A stretch of DNA of 9,620 nt from Endomicrobium sp. GTDB lineage: Bacteria; Elusimicrobiota; Endomicrobiia; Endomicrobiales; Endomicrobiaceae. Below, one piece after another: positions 1-9,050 of the stretch; position 1 is the first letter of the stretch, and each line of letters starts with the position of its first letter. The DNA lies in NCBI GenBank assembly GCA_031273885.1, contig JAISRA010000009.1, positions 1 through 9,620 of the forward strand, in the 5' to 3' direction. The notes under the pieces were generated by a model that worked only from the letters and a program-made list of their open reading frames with translations, was not told the DNA's origin and ran no database searches. The translations under genes were made by a program, and so were the position numbers.

Positions 1-1
1 A

Positions 2-978
2 AGTTCCAGTAAACTTTTACGCGGCATAAGATCATTAAAATTCCTTCAAGGTGAATTAAAAAATACCTCCAAATATGCCGTAGTTAAAAATTATCTTCAA
101 AACTTATTGAAAATTATGCGCGCAATTTCTGTTGTTGTGCCTTTTTATAATGCCGAACTTTACATAGAGTAATGTCTTGAAAGTATTGTAAATCAAACTT
201 TTAAAACCATTGAAATATTATGTATTGATGATTGCGGCAGTGATAATTCAATAAAAATAATTGAAAAATATGCCGCAAAAGACAAAAGAATAAAGACAAT
301 CCAACTTAAAAATAACAAAGGCTTAAACAGCGTTTGGCTAAATATTGAATTTTTCGATAACAACAAACACCGTTTTCTTAAGGATAATTATTTTAATAAG
401 TATAAGCCTGCTCAGGACAATACATATAGATATTACTCCAGACAATATAAATGATTTCCCGTAATTGCTTGCAGTAAATTATACAACCTTAATTTTATAA
501 GAAAAAAATAACATCGCATTTTCAAAAAGCATTCTTTACAAAGATGTAGGATTTTATTATCATTTTTATACAAAGTCCACAAAAGCATATTTCATAGAAA
601 AACCTCTTTATGTTTGCAGATTAAGGAATAATTCCATATTAACAAGTCAAAAAACCGAAAAGATATTTTTTAAAAGCGATCGAAAATGTTTATTCTTATT
701 TAAATAAAGAAGAGTTATTTGACAAATTATAAACATTCTTTGACAGGATTTATAGTACAAAGTATTGAACGTTCACAAAACATCAACAATATTAATTGAT
801 TCATTTAAAAAAATCAAATTCCCCCGAAAAGTATAAAAAAAACGATTTTTATGATTCCCTACTGTATTTTATTAAGTATGCTGGTCTATCGCTAAGTACA
901 AAAGAAAGTATAGAAAAAGATATCAAAAATACATTTTCTAATTATGATATTTTAGTCTTTAACCAACTATATTTTTAG
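2..978 (+). pseudogene. Decayed family 2 glycosyltransferase (multiple stops and frameshifts)
   Basis: From the ATG at 116 the frame reads MRAISVVVPFYNAELYIE, a typical GT-A nucleotide-sugar-binding start. It meets an in-frame TAA at 170-172, then resumes in the same frame with CLESIVNQTFKTIEILCIDD and a SDNS motif, and ends at a TGA at 452-454. The C-terminal part survives in shifting frames: PDNINDFP, then PVIACSKLYNLNFIRKK, then NNIAFSKSILYKDVGFYYHF and EKPLYVCRLRNNSI, then AIENVYSYLNKEELFDK, then a tail ending at the TAG at 976-978. At least five frame changes are visible. The segment after KNNKGLN (about 320-330) looks internally deleted, because the usual SAARN and acidic DxD-type region is missing. 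The frame is also open from base 2 to 116, so the original gene may have begun upstream, perhaps with another domain. Such enzymes usually decorate surface polysaccharide. No functional product is expected, and I see no other gene in 1-978. Confidence 0.87.
920..948 (+). promoter_or_regulatory. Weak candidate promoter for the cas operon
   Basis: A TATGAT hexamer at 943-948 matches five of six bases of the sigma-70 -10 consensus. An ATATCA at 920-925 lies 17 bp upstream but matches only three of six bases of the -35 consensus. Initiation would fall near 955, about 40 bases before the cas3 start and inside the tail of the pseudogene. The surrounding DNA is so AT-rich that this could be chance, and transcription could equally come from further upstream. 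Confidence 0.2.
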
Positions 979-986
979 GATGGAGG
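978..986 (+). promoter_or_regulatory. Ribosome binding site of cas3 (decides its start)
   Basis: The purine-rich stretch GGATGGAGG ends at 986. It leaves 7 bases before the ATG at 994, which is ideal spacing, but only one base before the in-frame TTG at 988. The ATG at 994 is therefore the likely start, giving a protein that begins MKQYFEYWGK. Confidence 0.75.
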
Positions 987-993
987 CTTGATA

Positions 994-3498
994 ATGAAAC
1001 AGTATTTTGAATATTGGGGGAAAACCTCAGAAAAACAAAGCCATCCATTAGTATATCATGCGCTTGATACCGCTGCTGTCGCTTCTGCTTGGCTTCAAAA
1101 TTCACAAATATTAAAAATGCTTCTTACAAAAAACAATCCTGCTCTTATGTCAATTGTATTGTTCTTCGCTGGTATCCATGATCTTGGTAAACTTGATTCA
1201 AGATTTCAGATTAAAGTTCCTAAATTTGCTCCTCCAGATCTAAAGATAAAGGAAAACATTTATTTTGATAAATATTTTAATCATTCGGAAGCAGGTTTTG
1301 TATGGTTTAAGGACTATATTAAAGAAAATAAAATATGCACTATATATGAAAAATGGTCTGAGGAAACTTTTAAACATCATGGGGAAATAAAAAAATCAGA
1401 CCAAGCTAGATACAAAGATTTTAAAATGGAGGATTGGATTATAGATAAAGATAACAATGTAAGAAGAGAATTTCTTGAAGACTTAAAAAATTTATTTAAA
1501 ATAAATGCTTTCCCTGATATTCAGTTTTTTCCTGAACATGCTTTAGCTGGTTTCATAAGCGTTTGCGACTGGATAGCTTCCAATGAAAATTTTTTCCATT
1601 TTGAAAACAAAGAAATTGATTTAAAGCAATATTTTGATGAAAGAAAAAAACTAGCCGAAAACACTATCGAAAAAATGGGATTGTTGAGCAAATCAACAGG
1701 CAAAAAACCTGTAGAAATTTTTTCTGATTATACTTTCAATGAAATCCAAACCTTTATGTCTGAGCTTGAAGAAAACCCTACTTTGACAATAATAGAAGCT
1801 CCTACAGGTTCAGGAAAAACAGAAGCGGCTTTGATTTATGCAATAAAATTAATAAATGCAGGGTTAGCAGAGAGTATTATTTTTGCTTTGCCTACACAAG
1901 CTAGTGCAAATGCAATGTTTGAAAGGTTAGAAAAAATCGCTTCAAAAATTTTTAAAGATAATGGTTCTTTGATATTAGCTCATGGGAAAGCTCAATTTAA
2001 TAAAGAGTATATAACTCATTTGAAATCAAAACCTAAATGCAATGAAGATAAAGATAACCTCAATTCATTTAATGATGCACTAAATTGGTTAACGCAAAGT
2101 AAAAAAAGAGTTTTCTTAGGTCAAATCGGAGTCTGCACTATAGATCAAGTTTTACTTTCGGTTCTTCCTATAAAACATAATTTTGTAAGATCACTTGGTA
2201 TATCAAAAAGTGTTTTAATAGTAGATGAAATTCATGCGTATGATACATACATGCATGGTCTACTTGATGAAGTTCTAGAAAGGCAGTATAAACTTAAATC
2301 TCCAGTAATTCTTTTATCTGCAACTATGCAAACTAAAAGAAAAGTTGAATTGCTAAAAAAGTGGAATGCACAACTCGAAAAAGGAAGCGAGGCCTATCCT
2401 CTTATTACTTCAGTAACTATCAGAGAAGATGGATATTCAATAATAGAAAAAAATATTCCCTCAAACAATAATAAAAAAACAGTCAAATTATCAAAAATAA
2501 AGACAATCAATATGTCTATTACAAAAGAGGTATTACAACAGTGTATTGATTGTGCTTTGCAATCTGGCAGAGTTGCAATAATATGCAACACAGTTAAAGA
2601 AGCTCAAAATACAGCTAAAATGCTTAATGAATTGATAACAGATAAAAGTATTGCCATAAAACTTTTTCATTCAAAGTATCGTTTTAAAGACAGGTTAGAT
2701 ATAGAAGTAGAATGTTTAAAAAAATGTGGGAAAAATGGAAAAGCGCGAAAATATATCTTAGTTGCAACTCAAGTTATTGAACAAAGTGTTGATTTGGATT
2801 TTGATTTTATGATTACCCAACTCTGTCCAGCTGATTTATTGTTTCAAAGACTTGGCAGATTACACAGGCACTCTAATGTCAGACCTAAAAAATACGAAAC
2901 CGCTCAATGTTTAATAATAATCCCTGAAAATGATTCTTATGGAGATAGTAAATTTATATACGAAAATGTATTGGCTTTATGGAAAACCGAGCAGTTATTA
3001 ATCAATGCCGATAAACTAGAATTTCCGGAAGCTTATAGAAAATGGATAGAAATAGTTTATGAAGACGATGATTCAAAAGCACCTGAATATATAAAAAAAG
3101 GATACAATGATTTCTATGGCAAAGAGTGCTGTAGAAAAGACCTTGCAAAGAGCTTGGTTAAGGGAGAGTATAATGAATTTAATGATAGTGAAAAAAAATG
3201 CAATGAACTCACAAGAGATACAGATGATCAAATAAATTTAATACCTTACTATATTAAGAATGGCAAAAAAGTTTTTTTAGATGATACTCCAATACCAGAA
3301 GAAACAGATTTAGAATACAATGAATTATTAGATCTTAACAGCATCTATGTTAGAGAAGACTGGGTAAAAGTCTTGAATATCATAAATGGAACGGCTTTTG
3401 TGGAAATGAAAAAAACAGAGGATAATTGTTGGAAAAGTTCTAACGAAAAAAAACAATTCAGATATTCAAAATATTACGGATTGGAGTTTATAAAATGA
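994..3498 (+). CDS. cas3: Cas3, type I-E HD nuclease / DNA helicase
   Basis: An 834-residue protein that is recruited by target-bound Cascade, unwinds the DNA and degrades it. The N-terminal HD nuclease domain (about 15-200) has YHALD (H22), GIHDLGK (H62, D63), FNHSEAG (H97), FKHHGE (H128, H129) and VCDWIASNE (D192), which are the expected metal ligands. The superfamily 2 helicase core follows: Walker A in APTGSGKTEAAL (269-280, K275), DEIH box 411-414 within IVDEIHAYD, SAT 442-444, ATQVIEQSVDLDFD (591-604), and motif VI QRLGRLHRH (618-626). The residues after about 640 form the accessory C-terminal region. Length is slightly below the roughly 890 of E. coli Cas3, with no motif lost. It is the first gene of the operon, and its TGA overlaps the ATG of cas8e by 4 bases (ATGA), which suggests translational coupling. 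Confidence 0.97.
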   Translation: MKQYFEYWGKTSEKQSHPLVYHALDTAAVASAWLQNSQILKMLLTKNNPALMSIVLFFAGIHDLGKLDSRFQIKVPKFAPPDLKIKENIYFDKYFNHSEAGFVWFKDYIKENKICTIYEKWSEETFKHHGEIKKSDQARYKDFKMEDWIIDKDNNVRREFLEDLKNLFKINAFPDIQFFPEHALAGFISVCDWIASNENFFHFENKEIDLKQYFDERKKLAENTIEKMGLLSKSTGKKPVEIFSDYTFNEIQTFMSELEENPTLTIIEAPTGSGKTEAALIYAIKLINAGLAESIIFALPTQASANAMFERLEKIASKIFKDNGSLILAHGKAQFNKEYITHLKSKPKCNEDKDNLNSFNDALNWLTQSKKRVFLGQIGVCTIDQVLLSVLPIKHNFVRSLGISKSVLIVDEIHAYDTYMHGLLDEVLERQYKLKSPVILLSATMQTKRKVELLKKWNAQLEKGSEAYPLITSVTIREDGYSIIEKNIPSNNNKKTVKLSKIKTINMSITKEVLQQCIDCALQSGRVAIICNTVKEAQNTAKMLNELITDKSIAIKLFHSKYRFKDRLDIEVECLKKCGKNGKARKYILVATQVIEQSVDLDFDFMITQLCPADLLFQRLGRLHRHSNVRPKKYETAQCLIIIPENDSYGDSKFIYENVLALWKTEQLLINADKLEFPEAYRKWIEIVYEDDDSKAPEYIKKGYNDFYGKECCRKDLAKSLVKGEYNEFNDSEKKCNELTRDTDDQINLIPYYIKNGKKVFLDDTPIPEETDLEYNELLDLNSIYVREDWVKVLNIINGTAFVEMKKTEDNCWKSSNEKKQFRYSKYYGLEFIK

Positions 3499-5003
3499 AT
3501 CTATTATTAGATAAATGGATACCTGTTATAGAGAAACAGATTTTAAAACGTATAAGTTTGCAAGATGTATTATGTGGTAAATGTGATGACGATGTTACAA
3601 TAACCCTTTCAAGAGATGATATGGAATTTGCCGCTTTGCAATTGATAATTAGTATTTGTCAATCCATATTTTTACCTGAAAATGAAAACGAATTAAAACA
3701 AAGAATCGACAATCCCATATCAGAAGCTGAATATCAAAAATTTATAACCCCCTACAAAGAATGGTTTGATTTATTTCATAACAAGTATCCATTCATGCAG
3801 GCAATTGAAGTACACACTGTCAAGAAGGAACCAATTTCAATTTCTATACAAAATATATTGCCGGGACTTCCAGCAGAAACTTCTCATGTATTTTTTAACT
3901 CTGCAAAAGAGGTAGAAAAAATTTGTCCTTCTTGCACTGCCATCGCTTTATTTAACCAAGCAGCAAATGCGCCAAGTTTTGGAGGCGGGTTTAAATATGG
4001 ACTCAGAAACGTACCAATAACAGCTTTTATTCAAGGGGATAATTTGCGCGCAACGATATGGAATAACATATTACCTAAAGACTTTGGGAATTTACCGCAA
4101 GCCCAAGACAACAATGAGCCTGTTTGGGTCAAACCTATTACAGATTCAAAAATAGATCCGTCACAAATAGGTTTATTAAGAGGGCTTTTTTGGCAACCTG
4201 CGAAAATAAAATTATCTGATAAGATTGTTATGGATAAAAAGAATACGTGTATGTTGTGCGGAATTGAAACCGATACAATGGTTGCAAGTTTTATTCGTAA
4301 ACAATTTAACTTTGAGGTGGAAGGATATTGGAATCATCCGCACTCTTCTAAAATTATTACTTTAAAGAAAAAAAAGGAAAAACCAGAATCTGTAATATCG
4401 GCAATGCCGTTTAATAATTCTAATCCTACTTGGACATATTTGCCTGGGCTTTTATATCAAGTTGAAATTAATGCTGAGTCAAGAGAACCTGCAGCAACAA
4501 TTAGACATTATTATGATAATAATGATAAGGCCTACAAATTGATGGTAGGCGGATATGTAAATAAGCAAGCTAAAATTAAAAATCGTAGACATGATACAAG
4601 ACCAATATCAATATCACCAATATGGAAATCAAAATCAGAAAATCCTTTTTCATCTTTAGGAGATACTTTAAAAGAAGTCAAACAGTTTGTTGAAAAACTT
4701 AAATCAGTCTGCATAATTAAATGTGGAGAAAATAAAATAAATCTAAAAAAAAGAGCCATTGAATTGTTCTATCAACGAACAGAATCTGATATTTACAACA
4801 TCATAAAGAATGTTCACTTGAAAAAAAAAGATGAGGAGAAAAGAGAATTGTTTAAAGAAATCTCAAAAATTACTAAAAAAATCTTCCAAGAAGTGACATT
4901 TACATACAGGCATAAACCTGAATATTTAGTTGAAATTTTAAATAATGAACATAAATTGAACAAGAACATAGGAAAACTTTTAAAGGAGGAAAATCCAAAA
5001 TGA
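3495..5003 (+). CDS. cas8e: Cas8e (Cse1/CasA), Cascade large subunit
   Basis: A 502-residue protein, the same length as E. coli CasA. In Cascade it recognises the PAM, opens the duplex and recruits Cas3. It opens MNLLLDKWIPV, the typical Cse1 start. CPSC (144-147) is followed by ALFNQAANAPSFGGGFKYGLR (151-171), whose triple glycine matches the glycine-rich DNA-contacting loop. GLLRGLFWQPAKI (227-238), CMLCG (252-256) and YWNHPHS (278-284) are also family hallmarks. VGGYVNKQAKIKNRRHD (351-367) aligns with the E. coli glutamine-wedge segment: Q358 and A359 are kept but flanking positions are Lys. The two CxxC pairs could bind a metal (inference). The C-terminal part (about 380-502) is the helical bundle. 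Its start is set by GGAG at 3483-3486, eight bases before the ATG. Its TGA overlaps cse2 by 4 bases. Confidence 0.96.
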   Translation: MNLLLDKWIPVIEKQILKRISLQDVLCGKCDDDVTITLSRDDMEFAALQLIISICQSIFLPENENELKQRIDNPISEAEYQKFITPYKEWFDLFHNKYPFMQAIEVHTVKKEPISISIQNILPGLPAETSHVFFNSAKEVEKICPSCTAIALFNQAANAPSFGGGFKYGLRNVPITAFIQGDNLRATIWNNILPKDFGNLPQAQDNNEPVWVKPITDSKIDPSQIGLLRGLFWQPAKIKLSDKIVMDKKNTCMLCGIETDTMVASFIRKQFNFEVEGYWNHPHSSKIITLKKKKEKPESVISAMPFNNSNPTWTYLPGLLYQVEINAESREPAATIRHYYDNNDKAYKLMVGGYVNKQAKIKNRRHDTRPISISPIWKSKSENPFSSLGDTLKEVKQFVEKLKSVCIIKCGENKINLKKRAIELFYQRTESDIYNIIKNVHLKKKDEEKRELFKEISKITKKIFQEVTFTYRHKPEYLVEILNNEHKLNKNIGKLLKEENPK

Positions 5004-5446
5004 ATGAAAGAGAAGAAAAAATTGATAAAGTTATCAAAATTTTTGACAATGATAAGAAAAAGTTGATTAAAAGATTGGATAGTCCTGAAAAACTTAGAAA
5101 TTTCCCTTTATATTATAATCTTCTTAAAGATGCCGGAGTTGAACAACCAAGCACAAGTTGGGAAAGAATGATATATATTTTATCATTTATTGAAAACAAC
5201 AATGATAAAACTATAGGAAAGACTTTTGCAGAAAGCAAAACAAAGGACGAATTAGAAAGATGGGAAAATAGAATATGTTATTTTTTAAGATTAAGCTATC
5301 CAAAAGATATAATACAACTTAGGCGAATGATTGTTCATGCCGAAGTTAAAAGTTTAAATAAATTTAAACTTTGTGAAACATTATATTATTGGAATAAAAA
5401 AAATAAACAAAAAATATTAGAAGATTTTGTTTTTGCTAAAAAATAA
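5000..5446 (+). CDS. cse2: Cse2 (CasB), Cascade small subunit
   Basis: A 148-residue, mostly helical, basic protein. Two copies normally form the belly of type I-E Cascade and stabilise the crRNA-target hybrid and displaced strand. Cse2 diverges fast and I rely on both pattern and position. FPLYYNLLKDAGV (35-47) is followed by helical segments, then RWENRICYFLRLSYPKDIIQLRRMI (87-111), the characteristic segment with LRR, and a C-terminal LCETLYYWNKKNKQKILEDFVF (124-145), which fits the family's final helix around a conserved Trp. The family is usually about 150-200 residues. A strong AGGAGGA (4984-4990) lies nine bases before the ATG, which is in an ATGA overlap with the cas8e stop. Its place between cas8e and cas7e is the canonical one. 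Confidence 0.92.
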   Translation: MNEREEKIDKVIKIFDNDKKKLIKRLDSPEKLRNFPLYYNLLKDAGVEQPSTSWERMIYILSFIENNNDKTIGKTFAESKTKDELERWENRICYFLRLSYPKDIIQLRRMIVHAEVKSLNKFKLCETLYYWNKKNKQKILEDFVFAKK

Positions 5447-5463
5447 AAAATGGAGGGAAAAAA

Positions 5464-6633
5464 ATGAAAAAAAAGTATTTAAACATCCATGTACTTACTT
5501 CACATAGTTTATCATGCTTAAACAGGGATGATATGAACATGCAAAAAACTGCAGTTTTCGGCGGGACAGAGCGTATCCGTATTTCAAGTCAATGTCTCAA
5601 ATATGCAATGAGAAATGCGGATGAATTTTTAAAAAATTTTCAAATATCAATAAGGACAAGACGTCCTGATTTATTTATTGAAGAATTGAAAAAAGATAAG
5701 CACTTCTTAGAAGAAGTTGGAGAAAAAACGATAAAAGCAATAGTAGATGCTATGTGTAGCTGTAAAGCAAAAAAAAAGAAACAAGCAAATGATAAAGTTG
5801 AAGGAGAAGAAGAAAATGATGATGGTAAAGAAACAAAGTACAGCAAGAATTTACCTGTTGGAGTATGGTCCCCAGAAGAAGTTAAATATTTATGTAAAGA
5901 ATGGAACAAGCACATTAAAAATAATGAAAGTGAAAAAGAAAAAAATGATATTAAAAAAAAATCTAAGAATCCTTTAACATTAGCAGAATTTTTAGAAAGA
6001 GATAAGGAATACAATAAGTATATAACAATAGACATTGCTTTATTCGGTAGAATGGTTACGTCAGGGGCTATGAAAATTGTTGACGGTTCAATGTCTGTTG
6101 CTCATGCATTTACGACTCATACTGCCGAGCCTGAAATAGATTGGTTTACTGCTACGGATAGTTTATCTAACGAAGCTGGCGGCGGTTCTGCACATATAGG
6201 ACAACATGAGTTCTCAGCGGGTGTGTTTTATAAATATGCAAGTATAAATTTAAAACAGTTAGAAAAAAATACCTTAAGCCCCAATAATGAGGAAATTCTA
6301 AAAAAAGCCGCTGAAGGAGCATGGGTTTTTGCTGTGACACAACCGACCGGGATGCAACATTCATTTGCAGCATACAATCTTCCGGATTATGTTTTGATTG
6401 TTTTTTCAGATGTGCCAATATCTCTTGCCAATGCTTTTGAAGAACCTGTTGAAAAAGATGAAAATGGCGGATTTCTTAACAAATCTATTAAAAAATTGGA
6501 AGATTACTTTGAAAAAATATCCCAAAGCTTTGGTTTAGATGGAGAAAAAGCCGTATTTTCCACAAATGACAATGTGGAGAATAAAAAAAATATTAAAGAA
6601 TTAAAAGAATGGATAATGAAAGGCGGTGAATAA
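5464..6633 (+). CDS. cas7e: Cas7e (Cse4/CasC), Cascade backbone subunit
   Basis: A 389-residue RAMP protein. Six copies line the crRNA in type I-E Cascade. The N-terminus reads NIHVLTSHSLSCLNRDDMNM (7-26), then KTAVFGGTERIRISSQCLKYAMR (28-50), both diagnostic. The palm/thumb region has TIDIALFGRMVTSGAM (188-203) and VDGSMSVAHAFTTHTAEPEIDWFTATD (206-232), followed by GSAHIGQHEFSAGVFYKYA (241-259), and near the end SFGLDGEKAVFS (355-366). The protein is about 26 residues longer than E. coli CasC (363). Much of the extra length is a Lys/Glu/Asp/Asn-rich stretch at about 99-126 and 146-170, encoded by poly-A-rich DNA including nine consecutive A at 5769-5777. GGAGGG at 5452-5457 sits six bases before the ATG. 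The 17-bp gap after cse2 is the longest in the operon, and a strong binding site suits the high copy number needed. Confidence 0.96.
   Translation: MKKKYLNIHVLTSHSLSCLNRDDMNMQKTAVFGGTERIRISSQCLKYAMRNADEFLKNFQISIRTRRPDLFIEELKKDKHFLEEVGEKTIKAIVDAMCSCKAKKKKQANDKVEGEEENDDGKETKYSKNLPVGVWSPEEVKYLCKEWNKHIKNNESEKEKNDIKKKSKNPLTLAEFLERDKEYNKYITIDIALFGRMVTSGAMKIVDGSMSVAHAFTTHTAEPEIDWFTATDSLSNEAGGGSAHIGQHEFSAGVFYKYASINLKQLEKNTLSPNNEEILKKAAEGAWVFAVTQPTGMQHSFAAYNLPDYVLIVFSDVPISLANAFEEPVEKDENGGFLNKSIKKLEDYFEKISQSFGLDGEKAVFSTNDNVENKKNIKELKEWIMKGGE
6621..6628 (+). promoter_or_regulatory. Ribosome binding site of cas5e (decides its start)
   Basis: AGGCGGTG resembles the AGGAGGTG anti-16S complement and ends six bases before the ATG at 6635. 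The in-frame GTG at 6626 lies within this site, so the ATG is the better start. The protein then begins MQNTLVLYFDAP and is 224 residues long, matching E. coli CasD. Confidence 0.65.
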
Positions 6634-6634
6634 A

Positions 6635-7309
6635 ATGCAAAATACTTTGGTTTTGTATTTTGACGCTCCTATACAATCATGGGGATGTCACACTTACGAG
6701 GATGATAGGCCTACAGAACTCTTCCCTACAAGAAGCGCTATCACTGGATTGTTAGCGGCATGTTTAGGAATAGATAGAGAAAATCAAGAAGAAATAATAT
6801 CTCTAGACAAATCTTATAAAGTAGCTGTTATTGTTGAAAAACAAGGAATCAGAAAAGAAGATTATCAAACTATAAGGAATGCACCTCTTGTCTCAAGAGA
6901 AACAAATAAACACGCAATTATATCCAGAAAAAGTTATATTTTCGACGGTAAATTTATTGTTTTGCTTCAATTTAGTAATAATGCTGAGTATAATATTGAA
7001 AAAATTATCTCTGCTATTAAAAAACCTGTTTTTACTCCATTTCTTGGCAGAAGATCCTGTCCTATAACATGTCCTTTGTTTATTAACGAGGAAAAAAATT
7101 TACTGCAAGAAGATAGTCTAAATAATGCTGTTAATATAGTTTTTAACAGAATACAAAATAACGAGAATAAACCCACAAGGATATACTCAGAAGATATCCT
7201 TGAAAACGGAGTGCAAATTTCAGTAAGAGATGTTCCAAGTAGTATTGGGAAAAAAATATATTCTCAAAGAACAGTATATATGTGTGAGGGAAATTATGTT
7301 TTTAAGTAA
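6635..7309 (+). CDS. cas5e: Cas5e (CasD), crRNA 5'-handle-binding Cascade subunit
   Basis: A 224-residue RAMP protein, the same length as E. coli CasD. It caps the 5' handle of the crRNA in Cascade and joins the Cas7e backbone to Cas8e. Diagnostic segments are LVLYFDAPIQSWG (5-17), PTELFPTRSAITGLLAACLGI (26-46) and PVFTPFLGRRSCP (131-143), where the LGRRSCP stretch is shared across the family. The C-terminus VRDVPSSIGKKIYSQRTVYM (197-216) also fits. It starts one base after the cas7e stop. A longer product from GTG at 6626 would add only three residues. The stop lies 14 bases inside cas6e, so the two are probably translationally coupled. No damage is seen. Confidence 0.96.
   Translation: MQNTLVLYFDAPIQSWGCHTYEDDRPTELFPTRSAITGLLAACLGIDRENQEEIISLDKSYKVAVIVEKQGIRKEDYQTIRNAPLVSRETNKHAIISRKSYIFDGKFIVLLQFSNNAEYNIEKIISAIKKPVFTPFLGRRSCPITCPLFINEEKNLLQEDSLNNAVNIVFNRIQNNENKPTRIYSEDILENGVQISVRDVPSSIGKKIYSQRTVYMCEGNYVFK
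7286..7290 (+). promoter_or_regulatory. Ribosome binding site of cas6e (decides its start)
   Basis: GAGGG inside the end of cas5e lies five bases before the ATG at 7296. The open frame extends upstream to an ATG at 7230, but that would add 22 residues with no family similarity. The 7296 start puts the catalytic His at residue 20, as in E. coli. Confidence 0.7.
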
Positions 7310-7852
7310 ATTAGAAATTCCAATTATCGATATAGCCAATCCATATAACAGACATAAAGTTTTATGGAATATGTTTCCTAAAAATTGTAATGCAAAAAGA
7401 GAATTTTTATTTAGAGTAGACAATAAAATAAAAAATGCCAAAATAGAAATAATAATGCAGTCTATTATACGTCCTGATGAAAAAGCTAGAAACGTTAAAT
7501 TGACAAAAGAATTTAATCCTGTGTTTAAAAACTCTAGTTGTTTCAGATTTTTACTATGTGCAAATCCTTGTAAAATGAAAAACAAAAACAGAGTCCCCTA
7601 CATACACGAACAAGAGCAAATTAAATGGTTAAAGAACAAGTTTGAAGGTATAGCTAATATAAATGCATGTAATGTTATTCATAAGGAGGTATTATTTTTT
7701 AAAAAAAATGATGGAAATGGTAAAATTTTTACAGTAACTTTCCAAGGAATATTAATTATTAAGGATAGCGATTTATTTTTAAAACTTTTTCAGACTGGAA
7801 TAGGTCCAGCAAAAAGTTTTGGATGCGGGATGTTATCGCTTATGAAAATTTA

Positions 7853-7853
<1 letters not shown>
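7296..7853 (+). CDS. cas6e: Cas6e (Cse3/CasE), crRNA-processing endoribonuclease
   Basis: A 185-residue double-RRM-fold ribonuclease that cleaves the pre-crRNA at the 3' base of each repeat hairpin, then stays bound as the Cascade head. The N-terminus MFLSKLEIPI leads into NPYNRHKVLWNMFP (15-28). H20 falls exactly where E. coli Cas6e has its catalytic His20, in the usual H-[RK]-x-LW context. The C-terminal glycine-rich loop GIGPAKSFGCGMLSL (168-182) is the family signature for RNA contact. It is slightly shorter than E. coli CasE (199) and basic. It overlaps cas5e by 14 bases, and its TAA shares a base with the cas1 ATG (TAATG). Its substrate would be the hairpin repeats found downstream from 9162. 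Confidence 0.95.

Positions 7854-9050
<1,197 letters not shown>

Noticed and set aside
719..767. Two TTGACA boxes (719-724 and 739-744) as promoters
   Set aside because: No acceptable -10 hexamer lies 16-18 bp downstream of either. They fall in former glycosyltransferase coding sequence.
796..978. Separate 60-residue ORF upstream of cas3
   Set aside because: It starts with TTG and encodes the C-terminal tail of the glycosyltransferase in one of its shifted frames, so it is a pseudogene fragment and not an independent small gene.
5640..6035. 131-residue minus-strand ORF opposite cas7e
   Set aside because: It is a Ser/Phe/Leu-rich shadow of the lysine-rich cas7e segment, with no family features. 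The + strand protein is clearly Cas7e.
7230..7295. Upstream extension of cas6e to an ATG at 7230
   Set aside because: The extra 22 residues do not resemble Cas6e, would overlap cas5e by 80 bp, and the GAGGG at 7286-7290 favours 7296.
7220..7585. 121-residue minus-strand ORF opposite cas5e/cas6e
   Set aside because: It lies entirely against well-supported cas5e and cas6e and has no recognisable domain. It arises from AT-rich composition.
7823..7852. Earlier ATG for cas1 at 7823
   Set aside because: It adds ten residues without family similarity and no ribosome binding site. The 7853 start forms a typical TAATG junction.
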